DNA of 64,000 nt from assembly GCF_003999195.1 (NCBI RefSeq), contig NZ_RJVR01000240.1, positions 1 through 64,000 on the forward strand. Direction: 5' to 3'. The position numbers and the translations under genes are program-made. Shown in pieces: positions 8,708-18,050 of the stretch (positions within the stretch are counted from its first letter, which is position 1; every line of letters begins with the position of its first letter). A model generated the notes under the pieces. That model searched no databases. It had not been told where the DNA came from and was given only the letters and a program-made list of their open reading frames with translations. The stretch comes from Streptomyces soli. GTDB taxonomy: Bacteria > Actinomycetota > Actinomycetes > Streptomycetales > Streptomycetaceae.

Positions 8708-9478
8708 TCAGCCGCGCTCGGCGAGCACGTGCAGTTGAGTGGCGATCGAGTGGAACGCCGGCTGTTCGGCAGCGGCCAGCTCCAGCCGGAGCAGAGCGTC
8801 GAAGGCGCCGGGCTCGGTGTCCACGAGGACGCCCGGGACGAGGTCGGCGAAGACGCGGACGCCGTGGACGGGGCCGACGCGGAGACCGGCGCCCTCGACG
8901 AGGCGCGTGAGGTCCTCGGCGGTGAAGCGGCGGGGCACCGGGTCCCCGGCGCCCCAACGGCCGTCGGGGTCGGTGAGGCTGTGCTGGGCCTCCGCGAAGT
9001 GACCGGCGATGGCCCGGGCCAGGACTGCGCCATGACGGCTGGCGGCGAGCAGGCTGAGCGTGCCGGAGGGGCGCAGGGTGCTGACCACGTTCCGTACGCC
9101 CTCGGCGGGGTCGTCCACGTACTCCAGCACGCCGTGGCACAGCACGGCGTCGTACCCGCCGGGCTCCACGACGTCCAGCAGGCCGTGGGCGTCGCCCTGA
9201 ACGCCACGCACCCGGTCGGTGAGGCCGGCCTCGGCGGCGCGGCGCTCCAGCGCGAACAGCGCGTCCGGGCTGGGGTCGACGACGGTCACCCGGTGGCCCA
9301 GACGCGCCACCGGCACCGCGAAGTTGCCGGTCCCGCCGCCGGTGTCGAGGACATCCAGCACATCGCGGCCTGCCGCCTTGGCCTGCCGGTCGAGGGCATC
9401 CCGCAGGACCTCCCACACCACAGCGGTACGCAGGGACGCGCGGGGCCGCATCGGGTCGGCCCCTCCTTCACGGGACAT
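8708..9478 (-). CDS. Class I SAM-dependent methyltransferase
   Basis: 256 aa from ATG 9478 with GAGGAG upstream. The SAM-binding motif I is VLDTGGGTGNFAVP near residues 43-56, followed by VTVVDPSPDALFALERRA and the post-motif YDAVLCHGVLEYVDDP. The fold resembles the UbiE/BioC-like methyltransferases; the substrate cannot be read from the sequence. The 200-bp gap toward the DUF3040 gene (8508-8707) holds no recognisable feature. Confidence 0.88.
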   Translation of the reverse strand: MSREGGADPMRPRASLRTAVVWEVLRDALDRQAKAAGRDVLDVLDTGGGTGNFAVPVARLGHRVTVVDPSPDALFALERRAAEAGLTDRVRGVQGDAHGLLDVVEPGGYDAVLCHGVLEYVDDPAEGVRNVVSTLRPSGTLSLLAASRHGAVLARAIAGHFAEAQHSLTDPDGRWGAGDPVPRRFTAEDLTRLVEGAGLRVGPVHGVRVFADLVPGVLVDTEPGAFDALLRLELAAAEQPAFHSIATQLHVLAERG

Positions 9479-9523
9479 GCGGACGGCTCCTCGCGGGGGT
9501 CGGTCTATCCAGGCAGGTCCACT

Positions 9524-9979
9524 CTAGTGCGGCAGCCTGGGCAGGCCCGTCAGTATGCGGTCGACCAGGCGCAGGAACATGCCTGCCGCGCGCACCAGGT
9601 CGTCGGCGTCCCGCCAGGTGGCGGCGCCTTGTATGCCGGCTTCGCAGAGGGCGCGGCGGCGGGCGCCGGCCTCGAACAGGGCGGCCCATTCGGCGAGTTC
9701 GGGAGCGACCTCGGGCAGCACTTCCCAGGCGGTACGGATCCGGGGCCGGCGGCGGGTGGGCTCGGGGCGGCCGCGGACGGCGAGGACTGCGGCGGCGGTG
9801 CGGAGGGCGGCCAGGTGGGCGGTCGCGTACCGCTCGTTGGCGGTCTCGAGGGCGGCGGCTTCGGCCAGGCCGCGCCTGGCCTGGCCCAGCAGATCGACAG
9901 CGGCGGCCGGGGCGGCGGCGCGGCGCAGGACGGGGTGGACGTCGAGCGCGCCGTTCGGCCTCTGCGCGGGTGCGGTCAT
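9524..9979 (-). CDS. SAV_6107-family HEPN-domain protein
   Basis: 151 aa from ATG 9979 (MTAPAQRPNG), chosen because AAGGAGGAGG precedes it; a longer frame to 10132 lacks such a site. Mostly alpha-helical with repeated Ala/Arg-rich helices and the ANERYATAHLAALRTAAAVLA segment, as in the actinobacterial HEPN family named after S. avermitilis SAV_6107. HEPN domains occur in RNases of toxin and defence systems, but I see no clear RxxxxH active-site motif and no nucleotidyltransferase partner next to it, so activity is uncertain. Confidence 0.75.
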   Translation of the reverse strand: MTAPAQRPNGALDVHPVLRRAAAPAAAVDLLGQARRGLAEAAALETANERYATAHLAALRTAAAVLAVRGRPEPTRRRPRIRTAWEVLPEVAPELAEWAALFEAGARRRALCEAGIQGAATWRDADDLVRAAGMFLRLVDRILTGLPRLPH

Positions 9980-10049
9980 GGAGAACCTCCTCCTTCGGGC
10001 CATCTCCACTTCATGGTGAAGCAGGGCACTGACAATCGCTCTGACCAGC

Positions 10050-10367
10050 GTGAATGTCCTCTTTCCAGGGGCCGTTGGGCATTTCGCGGACCCATACGTC
10101 ATGATGCTGCAGCTGACCTCGGCGGGGGGCACCTATCCGGTGCAGACCAGCCCGGGGTTCTTCAACGCGCTGCACCCTCTCCTGCCCATGACGTACGTGG
10201 TCGACGGGCTACGGCACCTGATCACAGGCGGCGAGCTGTGGCCGGTCTGGCGGGCCTGCCTGGTTCTGGGCGTATTCACAGCCGGCGCGCTTACGCTCAC
10301 CGCCTGGTCGGCGCGTCGGAAGCAGGTCTGGACGCTGGACCGGCTGCATCCTGAGCTGTCCTTGTGA
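10050..10367 (+). pseudogene. C-terminal remnant of a YhgE/Pip-type ABC-2 membrane protein
   Basis: The frame carries LQLTSAGGTYPVQTSPGFF, NALHPLLPMTYVVDGLRHL and a last membrane helix, the final ~90 residues of the YhgE/Pip family, whose members are ~600-700 aa with an N-terminal helix and a large extracellular domain. Everything before about position 10098 is missing, and the space upstream is the HEPN gene's promoter region. The intact family is commonly next to a TetR regulator, and one follows here at 10411. An ATG at 10050 could in principle express the 105-aa stub, but no strong ribosome site is seen. Confidence 0.72.
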
Positions 10368-10410
10368 ACCCGCTGCGCCCGCGGCGCCCCCGGCAGGGAG
10401 AATCGGCGCC

Positions 10411-11022
10411 ATGAACAGCCCACGACGTCAGGTCACCCGGCAGAAGCTCTACGAGGCCGCCGTCACCCTCATCGCAGAGCAGGGCTTCTCCGCCACCACG
10501 GTGGACGAGATCGCCGAGCGCGCCGGGGTCGCGAAGGGCACCGTCTACTACAACTTCGCCAGCAAGAACGAGCTCTTCGAGCAGCTGCTCCGGCACGGGG
10601 TCGGACTGCTCACCGACTCCCTGCGCGAGGCGGCCGCCGAGGTCGCCGAGCGCGGCGGCACCAAGGTCGAGGGCATCGACGCGATGATCCGGGCGGGGCT
10701 GGCCTTCATCGCCCGCTACCCGTCCTTCACGCAGCTGTACGTCGCCGAGCTGTGGCGCACCAACCGGGCCTGGCAGGACACGCTGTTGGTGGTCCGCAAG
10801 CAGGCCATAGCGGTCGTCGAGCAGGCGCTGCGCGACGCGGTGGAGGCCGGGGAGCTGAGCGACGAGATCGACATCCAGCTCACCGCGGCCGCGCTCTTCG
10901 GCATGGTGCTGGTCGCGGCCCTGGACTGGCTGTCGTTCCAGCCCGAGCGCAGCATCGACGAAGTCCACGCGGCGCTTTCGCGGCTGTTGCAGGGGCGGGT
11001 GGCGGGGCGCGCCAACGCGTGA
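10411..11022 (+). CDS. TetR/AcrR-family transcriptional regulator
   Basis: 203 aa from ATG 10411. The N-terminal helix-turn-helix (residues ~8-55) reads RQKLYEAAVTLIAEQGFSAT then TVDEIAERAGVAKGTVYYNF and ASKNELFEQLL, textbook TetR. The C-terminal ligand-binding domain is helical with a hydrophobic end helix (AAALFGMVLVAALDWLSF). Its natural target was probably the YhgE/Pip-type gene just upstream, of which only a C-terminal stub remains; whether it still controls anything nearby is open. Confidence 0.9.
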   Translation: MNSPRRQVTRQKLYEAAVTLIAEQGFSATTVDEIAERAGVAKGTVYYNFASKNELFEQLLRHGVGLLTDSLREAAAEVAERGGTKVEGIDAMIRAGLAFIARYPSFTQLYVAELWRTNRAWQDTLLVVRKQAIAVVEQALRDAVEAGELSDEIDIQLTAAALFGMVLVAALDWLSFQPERSIDEVHAALSRLLQGRVAGRANA

Positions 11023-11285
11023 GTGAACGGGGCGCGAATGCGCGCTGCCCCGGTACGGTCCGATCCCCCGTCGGGCTGTACCGGGACAGCGCTTTCCCCC
11101 CGTTCACGGCCGGGCTGCCGCGATGCCGTTCCGCCGCCCCGTGTCGGCAGTTCCGGCACCGCGCCCGTCCGTTGCCTCTACCTTCGCGTCTACGCGGGTG
11201 GATGCCTATCCGCGCACCTACCTATCCGGGCTTCTAGGTACACGTGCTCAGGGTTGGGCCGGTTCGCTCATCGGGCCATGAGCGC

Positions 11286-11306
11286 CTTTCGCTAGCATCA
11301 CGGTCC
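11286..11306 (+). promoter_or_regulatory. Likely promoter giving a (near-)leaderless DUF4126 mRNA
   Basis: The 284-bp gap 11023-11306 has no gene. Its end carries TAGCAT (11293-11298) only ~9 bases before the ATG at 11307, without any Shine-Dalgarno. A -10 box so close to the start codon implies transcription beginning at or within a few bases of the ATG, as is common for leaderless mRNAs in Streptomyces. The rest of the gap shows no hairpin or repeat I recognise. Confidence 0.45.
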
Positions 11307-11906
11307 ATGTCCGTACTTCCCCTGGTCTTCACCAGCGGCTGGGCGAGCGGGATCAACGCCTACGCCGTGGTCCTGCTGCTCGGCCTCATGGGTGCCACCG
11401 GCATCAGCGACGAGGTGCCGCCGTCCCTGGAACGTACGGACGTGCTGGTCGTCGCCGGTCTCCTCTTCCTCTGCGAGGCCGTCGCCGACAAGATCCCGTA
11501 CGTCGACACCGGCTGGGACGCCATCCACACCGTCATCCGCCCCATCGCCGGCGGCGTCGTGGCCGCGCTCATCGCCGGGCACGACGGCTCCCTCCCGCAG
11601 CTCGCGGCCGCTGCCGTCGGCGGTACGACCGCGCTCGCCAGCCACCTGGTCAAGGCCGGGGTACGGATGGGCGTGAACACCTCGCCCGAGCCCGCCAGCA
11701 ACATCATCGTCAGCCTTGCCGAGGACCTCGGGGTCTCCGGCATCATCGTCTTCGCGCTCTTCCACCCGCTCCCGGCCGCGATCATCGCGGCGGTCGCGCT
11801 GGTGCTGGGCGGGGTGACGGTCTACTTCATCCTGTCCCGGATCCGCCGCTACTGGCGTCGATGGCAGGCCAGACGGGCGGCCAAGCGGGGCAACGCTCTG
11901 GCATAG
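11307..11906 (+). CDS. DUF4126 membrane protein
   Basis: 199 aa from ATG 11307 (MSVLPLVFTSGWASGINAY). Five or six membrane segments; the N-terminal TSGWASGINAYAVVLLLGLM with AVADKIPYVDTGWDAIHTVI is characteristic of DUF4126. The C-terminal tail is basic (RIRRYWRRWQARRAAKRG) and cytoplasmic. Function unknown. It is followed after 10 bp by the FAD oxidoreductase gene and probably co-transcribed with it. Confidence 0.85.
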   Translation: MSVLPLVFTSGWASGINAYAVVLLLGLMGATGISDEVPPSLERTDVLVVAGLLFLCEAVADKIPYVDTGWDAIHTVIRPIAGGVVAALIAGHDGSLPQLAAAAVGGTTALASHLVKAGVRMGVNTSPEPASNIIVSLAEDLGVSGIIVFALFHPLPAAIIAAVALVLGGVTVYFILSRIRRYWRRWQARRAAKRGNALA

Positions 11907-11916
11907 AGTCCTGCTC

Positions 11917-13248
11917 ATGGCACGGATTGCGGTGATCGGCGCGGGCATGGGCGCGCTGGCGGCGGCTGCCCGGCTCGCCACGGGCGGGCACCGGGTGACG
12001 GTGTACGAGCGCTCAGCGACGTACGGGGGCGGCGTCAGCCGGTACGAGCGGGACGGCTTCGTCTTCGACACCGGGCCCGGGCTGCTGCATCTGCCGGCGG
12101 TCTACCGCGACCTCTTCATCAAGACCGGCAGGGAGACGCTCGAGAGCTGCGTCTCCCTGCGCCAGGTCGACCCCGCCATCCGGCACGTCTTCGACGACGG
12201 GACCTCGGTCTCCCTGCCCAACGCCTCACGGGCCGGTGTCATCGCCGCCCTGGACGACGCGCTCGGCCCGGGCGCCGGCACCCGCTGGGCCGACCTGCTG
12301 GGCCGCGCCCGCGAGGTCTGGGAGGCCACCCGGCGCCCCCTCCTCGAGGACGCCCTGGCTGCGGACACGGCGCCGCTCGGCCGCGATCCCTATCCCGCCC
12401 CTCCTGTACGGCGCGGGCTCTTCCGGCGCGGTGCGCCGACGCTGGCCGAGGTCGCCGCGCGGGAGCTGAGCGACCCGCGGCTCGCCGCCATGCTGGAGCA
12501 CTACGCGGTGGCGTACGGCTTCGACCCGGCGATCGTACCCGCGAGCGCGACGGTGCTGCCGTACTTCGAGCACACCTTCGGCACGTGGTACGTCGACGGG
12601 GGCATGCGGGCGCTCGCGGAAGCCGTGTACGCGCGGTGCGTGGCCCGCAGGGTCGACTTCCGCTTCGGGGCGGACGTCGCGGAGGTGGTGGAGAAGGACG
12701 GCCGTGCGGCGGGGCTGCTGCTCGTTGACGGGACCCGGGTCGAGGCCGACACCGTGGTCTCGGGTGCGCCGCCCGCGCCGGTGGCGCCGACTGCCGGGGG
12801 TGGCGGCCGTGTGGTGATCTGCCTCGCCCTCGCGGGCCCGCGTCCGGACGACGCGCCGCACCGCACGGTGATCCACGCGGCCGGCGTGACGGTGCTGCGC
12901 CCCGACGACCCGTCAACGCGGCCGGACGACGCGCACGAGGCCGTCACGCTGCACGTCCCCCTGCCCCTGGCGGGCGGCACCGAGGCGGCCCTGCGCGCCG
13001 CCGAGGCGGCCGTCCCGGGGCTCCGCGACCGCCTCCTCTGGCACCACGTCCACCCGTCCTCCGCCCCCCCCGGCCCCGCGCTCGCCGGCGCCTCCGGCAC
13101 CTTCCTCCTCCCCCCCAACCCCGCCCCCCTCCCCGGCCTCTACCGCGTCGGCCCCTGGGCCCACCCCGGCGGCACCCTCCCCCACACCGGCATGTCCGCC
13201 GCCATCGTCGCCGACCTCATCGCCGGCGGCCCCGGCGGCAGCCGCTAA
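11917..13248 (+). CDS. Phytoene-desaturase-like FAD oxidoreductase
   Basis: 443 aa. The N-terminal Rossmann fold is IAVIGAGMGALAAAARLA with the following GHRVTVYERSATYGGG dinucleotide-binding region, as in the CrtI/carotenoid isomerase family. The middle part (GFVFDTGPGLLHLPAVYRDL) fits the same family. The C-terminus ends with YRVGPWAHPGGTLPHTGMSA, the conserved FAD-contacting motif. No other carotenoid gene is nearby, so the substrate is unknown. Confidence 0.85.
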   Translation: MARIAVIGAGMGALAAAARLATGGHRVTVYERSATYGGGVSRYERDGFVFDTGPGLLHLPAVYRDLFIKTGRETLESCVSLRQVDPAIRHVFDDGTSVSLPNASRAGVIAALDDALGPGAGTRWADLLGRAREVWEATRRPLLEDALAADTAPLGRDPYPAPPVRRGLFRRGAPTLAEVAARELSDPRLAAMLEHYAVAYGFDPAIVPASATVLPYFEHTFGTWYVDGGMRALAEAVYARCVARRVDFRFGADVAEVVEKDGRAAGLLLVDGTRVEADTVVSGAPPAPVAPTAGGGGRVVICLALAGPRPDDAPHRTVIHAAGVTVLRPDDPSTRPDDAHEAVTLHVPLPLAGGTEAALRAAEAAVPGLRDRLLWHHVHPSSAPPGPALAGASGTFLLPPNPAPLPGLYRVGPWAHPGGTLPHTGMSAAIVADLIAGGPGGSR

Positions 13249-13280
13249 CGCCTGCGGGCCGGCGTGCCCCGGCTTTTCTG

Positions 13281-13585
13281 CACCTCTCGCGCTGCTGCGC
13301 GGGCTTCCAGCCGCTGCGCCGGACTCCGTCCTCGTGCCGGGGGCGGCGCCACGCCCCGGTCCGTTGCCGGGTTGTGCCAGCCTCCCCCCGGCTGGACGCT
13401 GGTGCATTCGGCCCGTCCGGCGCTTGAGGACCGGGGGTTCCGGCACGACGGAGGGGTGCACTCTCCCCCAGACTCCGTCCGGGGGGGACCCCCACCAGCC
13501 TTCGGCCGGTGGGGGTGCCCCCGGCGTAGCCAGGGGGAGGACCCCCACCCAGACGGAGTCTGGGGGACAGTCCGGCGCGGGGCCG
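13281..13585. repeat. Dispersed composite repeat, copy A (modular hairpins)
   Basis: The 337-bp gap between two convergent genes is filled by dispersed repeats: a CTGCGCGGGCTTCCAGCCGC block at ~13294, a CCCGTCCGGCGCTTGAGGAC block near 13409, then a perfect 16-bp inverted repeat, TCCCCCAGACTCCGTC (13464-13479) with its complement at 13552-13567, enclosing further G/C hairpins (CCACCAGCCTTCGGCCGGTGG; CCCCCGGCGTAGCCAGGGGG). Related copies occur at 17888, 31977, 49751, 55342 and 57471. It may act as terminator or mRNA stabiliser here. Confidence 0.8.
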
Positions 13586-14476
13586 TCAGAAGCGGTAGGG
13601 GTCGTAGGGGTCGGCGTATTGGGGTTGGTCGGGGTGGGGTTGTTGCTGGGGAGGGATGTAGGGCTGCTGGGAGGGATCGGGGTCGCCGGTGGGCTGTTGG
13701 GGGACCCAGACGCCGCCGGCGGGGGTGTCGTAGCCGTATTGGGGGGTCTGGGCGTAGGGGTCGGCGTAGCCGCCGTTGGCCGGGTCGTAGCCGTAGGTCT
13801 GCTGGGAGGTGTCCCAGGCCGCGGCGTACTGCTGCTGCTGTTGGGGGTCCTGGGCGTAGGCCGCCGTCGCGGGCTGCTGCTCGGCGGACCACTCGCTGCC
13901 GTAGCCCTGGGCGCCGTAGCCCTCGTAGCCGCCGCTGGTGTACGGGTCGGGGGTGTACGTGGACTGGCCGTCGTAGAGCGGGAGTTCGCCGCTCTCGTCG
14001 TGCATCGGCACAGGCTGGTAGATCTGCGTGGAGTCGAAACCGCCGTAGACCGCGGTCTGTTCGGCGGCTGTCTCCATGGGCTCGTCCGCCGCCACCGGCT
14101 GCTCGTCGTAGGAGACGGCAGCGGCCTCGTCGGCCCGGGGCCCGCCCTTGCGCCGACGGCGACTGCCACCGCCACCGGCGTTAGCGCCTCCGCTGTCGCT
14201 GTCGCTGTCGGCCGCCGCGGGCCGCCCCCTGATCGCCCAGCCCTCGGCGAAGCCCTTGCGATACGAGAGGGTGACGAAGGTCTGCCCGGTGGCGAAGGCC
14301 GCCGCGCCGGCGCCGATGACGATGACGGACGGCAGGTAGACGCCGAACACCACACCCAGGAAGCCGGCGAAGGCCAGCAGGCGCCAGCGCAGGCGCGCCT
14401 TGTACTGCAGCAGCACCTCGCCGAGCAGCCAGAGGGCGACCACGCCGAACGCGATGTAGAGCACCGTGTAGCCCAT
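13586..14476 (-). CDS. Conserved membrane protein with long Tyr/Gln/Pro-rich tail
   Basis: 296 aa from ATG 14476 (MGYTVLYIAFG), which has GAGGAAG upstream. Two or three membrane helices at residues ~3-75 are followed by a basic stretch (GGGGSRRRRKGG) and a ~190-residue low-complexity tail dominated by Tyr, Gln, Pro, Asp and Gly (QDPQQQQQYAAAWDTSQQTY; YDPYRF at the end). Only the membrane part looks conserved. The tail resembles prion-like or PG-binding disordered regions; I do not recognise a function. Confidence 0.75.
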   Translation of the reverse strand: MGYTVLYIAFGVVALWLLGEVLLQYKARLRWRLLAFAGFLGVVFGVYLPSVIVIGAGAAAFATGQTFVTLSYRKGFAEGWAIRGRPAAADSDSDSGGANAGGGGSRRRRKGGPRADEAAAVSYDEQPVAADEPMETAAEQTAVYGGFDSTQIYQPVPMHDESGELPLYDGQSTYTPDPYTSGGYEGYGAQGYGSEWSAEQQPATAAYAQDPQQQQQYAAAWDTSQQTYGYDPANGGYADPYAQTPQYGYDTPAGGVWVPQQPTGDPDPSQQPYIPPQQQPHPDQPQYADPYDPYRF

Positions 14477-14533
14477 GTCGCACTTCCTCACCGTTCACCG
14501 TCGGCGGCCCTCGACGGGCGGCGGTTCCGCCCC

Positions 14534-15451
14534 TCACGACCTCTGGTGGAGTCCCAGATTCTCGTAGATTTCCAGCGACGCCGTGGAGTGGTTCAGGGTA
14601 ATGAAGTGCAGTCCCGGAATCTCCTCGGCCATGAGCCGTCGGCACATCTCGGTCGCATACTCGACCCCGATCGCCCGCACTGCGGCCGGATCGTCCTTGA
14701 CCGCGAGGATACGGTCCGCGAGCTCCAGGGGGAAAGGTGCGTTGCCCAGCTGCGCGAAGCGCTCGATCTGCTTCACGTTCGTGACCGGCATGATCTCGGG
14801 GATGATCGGAGTGACACATCCCGAGGCGTCGACCCGGTCACGGAGCCGCAGATAGTCGTCGGCCCTGAAGAACATCTGCGTGATGGCATAGTCAGCCCCG
14901 GCCCGGCACTTGTCGACAAAGTGACGGGTGTCACTATCCCAGTCGGTAGACCGGGGGTGCATTTCCGTGAACGCGGCCACCCCCACGCAGAAGTCGCCCG
15001 ACTCCTTGATCAGCCGGACGAGCTCGGCGGCGTAGGAGACGCCGCTGGGGTGCGGGACCCACTCCCCCATCGGGTCGTCCGGCGGATCGCCGCGCACCGC
15101 GAGGAGGTTGCGGATCCCGGCGTCGGCGTACTGGCCGATGATGTTGCGCAGCTCGGCGATGGAGTGGTTGACGGCGGTGAGGTGCGCGACCGGGGTGAGC
15201 GTGGTGTCCGAGACAATCCGCTCGGTGGCCCGCACCGTCCCCTCGCGGGACTTGCCGCCGGCGCCGTACGTCACGGAGACGAAGGTCGGCGCGACCGCCT
15301 CGATCCGGCGGATGGCGTTCCAGAGGGTCCGCTCGCCCTTCTCGGTCCGGGGCGCCATGAACTCGAACGAGTACGAACGCTGACCGGATGCGAGCAGCTC
15401 ACGGATGGTGACTGCGCGGTCGGTCCTGGTGGATGCTGTACCGAGGGCCAT
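14534..15451 (-). CDS. metF: 5,10-methylenetetrahydrofolate reductase
   Basis: Flavin enzyme reducing methylene-THF to 5-methyl-THF for methionine synthesis; 305 aa from ATG 15451 ([12 protein letters not shown]). Family motifs are [77 protein letters not shown] and [10 protein letters not shown]. The frame extends 130 codons further upstream, but that part lies over thiE and has no family similarity. Its stop is 57 bp from the start of the Tyr-rich membrane protein. Confidence 0.93.
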   Translation of the reverse strand: MALGTASTRTDRAVTIRELLASGQRSYSFEFMAPRTEKGERTLWNAIRRIEAVAPTFVSVTYGAGGKSREGTVRATERIVSDTTLTPVAHLTAVNHSIAELRNIIGQYADAGIRNLLAVRGDPPDDPMGEWVPHPSGVSYAAELVRLIKESGDFCVGVAAFTEMHPRSTDWDSDTRHFVDKCRAGADYAITQMFFRADDYLRLRDRVDASGCVTPIIPEIMPVTNVKQIERFAQLGNAPFPLELADRILAVKDDPAAVRAIGVEYATEMCRRLMAEEIPGLHFITLNHSTASLEIYENLGLHQRS

Positions 15452-15536
15452 GCGCTTCAGGCTAGCCGCGCTTGTGTGATGCCCCAACCAGCGGCGATGG
15501 TTTGTCCACGCCTTGGGACGGCGGTCCCGCCGGGCA

Positions 15537-16187
15537 TTACGCGCGTTCCCGTACGCGCTTGGCCAGCTCGGCCGCCGCGGCACCCGGGTCCGAGGCCTCG
15601 GTGATCGCCCGTACGACGACGATCCGCCGGGCCCCGGCGTCGAGCACCTGGTCGAGGTTGGCCAGGTCGATGCCGCCGATCGCGAACCACGGCCGGCTGG
15701 TGCCGAGCGCTGCCGCGTACCGGACCAGGTCCAGGCCGGGCGCGTGCCGGCCCGGCTTGGTCGGGGTCGGCCAGACGGGCCCGGTGCAGAAATAGTCCGC
15801 ACCGGGCTCCGAGGCGGCCGCGGCCACCTCGGACTCGGCATGGCAGGACCTTCCGATGATCACCTCGTCGGAGGAGCCGAGGATCGCGCGGGCCGCCGGC
15901 ACCGGCAGGTCGCCCTGCCCCAGGTGCAGTACGTCCGCGCCCGCCGCGTGCGCGACATCCGCCCGGTCATTGACCGCGAGCAGCCTGCCGTGCCGACGGC
16001 ACGCCTCGGCGAGGACCGCGAGGTGCTCCAGTTCCTCGCGGGCCTCGATCCCCTTGTCGCGCAGCTGGATGATGTCCACCCCGGCCGCCAGCACCGCGTC
16101 CGCGAAGGCCGCCAGGTCGCCCTGGCGCTTACGGGCATCGGTACACAGGTAGACGCGGGCGTCGGCGAGCTGCGCATGGGCGGTCAT
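15537..16187 (-). CDS. thiE: Thiamine-phosphate synthase
   Basis: Joins HMP-pyrophosphate and the thiazole phosphate to give thiamin monophosphate. 216 aa TIM barrel with [52 protein letters not shown] and [20 protein letters not shown]. It is oriented away from thiO-thiS-thiG, which lie 2.1 kb further on the opposite strand behind a TPP riboswitch. I see no second TPP element in front of thiE. Confidence 0.93.
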   Translation of the reverse strand: MTAHAQLADARVYLCTDARKRQGDLAAFADAVLAAGVDIIQLRDKGIEAREELEHLAVLAEACRRHGRLLAVNDRADVAHAAGADVLHLGQGDLPVPAARAILGSSDEVIIGRSCHAESEVAAAASEPGADYFCTGPVWPTPTKPGRHAPGLDLVRYAAALGTSRPWFAIGGIDLANLDQVLDAGARRIVVVRAITEASDPGAAAAELAKRVRERA

Positions 16188-16221
16188 ACGGAAGGTCCCC
16201 CCTCGGTGTCGGGCGTGCTGC

Positions 16222-16587
16222 TCAGAGGGCGAGCGCCTGGGCCCGGCGCTTCACCTCGGTCCCGCGATTCTCGCGCAGGGCCTGCGCCGGCGTGCCGGGC
16301 AGGGTGGAATCCGCGGTGAACAGCCATTCGAGGGCCTCTTCGTCGCTGAACCCGTCGTCCTTGAGCAGGGTCAGCGTGCCTGCGAGGCCCTTCACGATCT
16401 TTCCGTCGCCGATGAAGTCGGCCGGAACCATCAGGACCCGGTTCTCACCGCGGCGCACCGCGATCAGCTGACCTTCCTTGATCAGCGGCCGGATCCGGGT
16501 CACCTCCAGGCCGAGGCGCTCCGCGACATCGGGGAGGGTCAGCCAGGACGGTACGAGGGCGTCAATCTTTGCGTCGATCTCGGTCAC
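16222..16587 (-). CDS. Rv2175c-family DNA-binding protein
   Basis: 121 aa from GTG 16587. An N-terminal winged helix-like segment ([18 protein letters not shown]) is followed by [20 protein letters not shown] and an RNA/DNA-binding tail; the whole matches the actinobacterial Rv2175c family. In Mycobacterium tuberculosis Rv2175c is a substrate of the kinase PknL encoded next door. Here a PASTA kinase lies 13 kb away (29938-31851) rather than adjacent, so the pairing is an inference. Confidence 0.82.
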   Translation of the reverse strand: MTEIDAKIDALVPSWLTLPDVAERLGLEVTRIRPLIKEGQLIAVRRGENRVLMVPADFIGDGKIVKGLAGTLTLLKDDGFSDEEALEWLFTADSTLPGTPAQALRENRGTEVKRRAQALAL

Positions 16588-16633
16588 GAAGACAAGCCTG
16601 CCATCCCGGACCGAGAGTGCGATACCGCACCGC

Positions 16634-17830
16634 CTACCGAACCGCCGTCTTCAGCGGTACAGCGGGGTCCGCGGCGAGCGCCACGTCGAGCCGATCGCCG
16701 CGCTCGATGAGCTTGCGGGCCTGCGCGAGATCCCGGGGCCGGCCGACAGCCAGCAGCGCCACCAGCACGCCTTCGCGCAGCCAGCAAACGGACCAGGCGG
16801 GGCCGTCCGGGTCGCCGCGCTGCAGCATCGTGTCGGCGGCCGGGTGGTGCCCGGCGTACTGCACGAAGCGGCCGAACTGCTCCGACCAGAAATAGGGCAC
16901 CGGGTCGTAGCGCTCGTCGCCGCCCATCAGGTTCGCGGCGGCGACACGCGGGCCCTGGACGGCATTGTCCCAGTGGTGGACCAGCAGCCGCCTGCCGTAA
17001 CGCGCCGAGGGGAAGGACGCGCAGTCCCCGACCGCGTACGCATCCGGCACGGACGTACGCAGCCGGTCGTCCGCCAGCACCGCGCGGTCCGGGCCCAGCG
17101 CGACCCCCGACCCGGCCAGCCAGTCCGTCGCCGGCCTGGCGCCGATCCCGACCACCACGGCCCCGGCGGCCAGCCGCGTACCGTCGTCCAGCAGCACCGC
17201 CCCGGGCTCCACGGCGGCCACGGCCACGCCCGTCCGCAGCTCCACGCCCGCCTCGGCGTACCAGCCCCGCATCCGGTCACCGATCTCGCCCGGCATCACC
17301 CCGGCCAGCGGCCGGTCCGCCGCCTCCACCACGGTCACCGCACAGCCGGCCTGCCGCGCCGCCGTCGCGAACTCCGCGCCGATCCACCCCGCCCCGACGA
17401 CCACCACATCCCGCTTCTCGTCCAGCACGGGGCGCAGCGCGGCCGCGTCATCCAACGTCCGCAGCGTGTACCCACCCCCGCCCGGCAACGTCACCGGCTC
17501 CGCGCCGCTCGCGATCACCAACCGGTCGTACGGCACCGCGCCCGCGCCCGTCGTGACCTCACGGTCGGCCGCATTCAGCGCGGTCGCCTCCCTGCCGAGC
17601 AGCAACTCCACATCGATCGCCCCGAGGTCCACGTCGAATGCCACACCCTCGGCTTCGCCGCCCAGCAACACCGCCTTCGACAGCGGCGGCCTGTCATACG
17701 GCTCATGCGCCTCCGCCCCCAACAGCGTGATCCTCCCGCCCCGCCCCTGCTCCCGTAGGGACACCGCCGTCTGTACCCCGGCCATCCCCGCCCCAACAAT
17801 GACCACGCGCTCCGCGCCGCTGCTGCTCAC
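16634..17830 (-). CDS. FAD-dependent NAD(P)H oxidoreductase (ferredoxin-reductase type)
   Basis: 398 aa from GTG 17830. Two Rossmann motifs: VVIVGAGMAGVQTAVSLREQ (FAD, ~9-28) and VVVVGAGWIGAEFATAARQ (NAD(P)H, ~143-161). EPYDRPPLSKAVL and the late DAYAVGDCASFP, together with VHHWDNAVQGPRVAAANLMG, are the signature of rubredoxin/ferredoxin reductases in the rhodocoxin/putidaredoxin reductase group. No ferredoxin or P450 gene is adjacent, so the electron acceptor is not evident. Divergent from thiO. Confidence 0.88.
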   Translation of the reverse strand: MSSSGAERVVIVGAGMAGVQTAVSLREQGRGGRITLLGAEAHEPYDRPPLSKAVLLGGEAEGVAFDVDLGAIDVELLLGREATALNAADREVTTGAGAVPYDRLVIASGAEPVTLPGGGGYTLRTLDDAAALRPVLDEKRDVVVVGAGWIGAEFATAARQAGCAVTVVEAADRPLAGVMPGEIGDRMRGWYAEAGVELRTGVAVAAVEPGAVLLDDGTRLAAGAVVVGIGARPATDWLAGSGVALGPDRAVLADDRLRTSVPDAYAVGDCASFPSARYGRRLLVHHWDNAVQGPRVAAANLMGGDERYDPVPYFWSEQFGRFVQYAGHHPAADTMLQRGDPDGPAWSVCWLREGVLVALLAVGRPRDLAQARKLIERGDRLDVALAADPAVPLKTAVR

Positions 17831-17887
17831 GGCTTCACGGTAGCCCTCCTTCTCTGCGCCGCCCGATCTTCACGCCGTGCTCGCACC

Positions 17888-18050
17888 ATTCGGCCCCTCG
17901 CGCCGCTGCGCGGGCTTCGAGCCGCTGCGTCGGACTCTCCCCCAGACTCCGTCTGGGTGGGGGTCCTCCCCCTGGCTTCGCCGGGGGACCCCCACCGGCC
18001 GAAGGCTGGTGGGGGTCCCCCCGGACGGAGTCTGGGGGAGAGTGCCCCCG
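17888..18050. repeat. Dispersed composite repeat, copy B
   Basis: Begins with CGCGCCGCTGCGCGGGCTTC at ~17899, then a perfect 19-bp inverted repeat, CTCTCCCCCAGACTCCGTC (17935-17953) with its complement at 18024-18042, enclosing the hairpin modules CCCCCTGGCTTCGCCGGGGG and CCACCGGCCGAAGGCTGGTGG. Unlike the other copies it lies between two divergent gene starts (ferredoxin reductase and thiO), so it cannot simply be a terminator for a flanking gene. Confidence 0.82.

Noticed and set aside
9524-9979. HEPN toxin of a toxin-antitoxin or abortive-infection system
   Set aside because: No MNT or other antitoxin gene adjacent and no clear RxxxxH motif.
13264-15604. Long plus-strand frames over the repeat, Tyr-rich protein and metF
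   Set aside because: They read repeat translations (PPPAFGRWG-like) and antisense of clear genes; no ribosome sites or domains.
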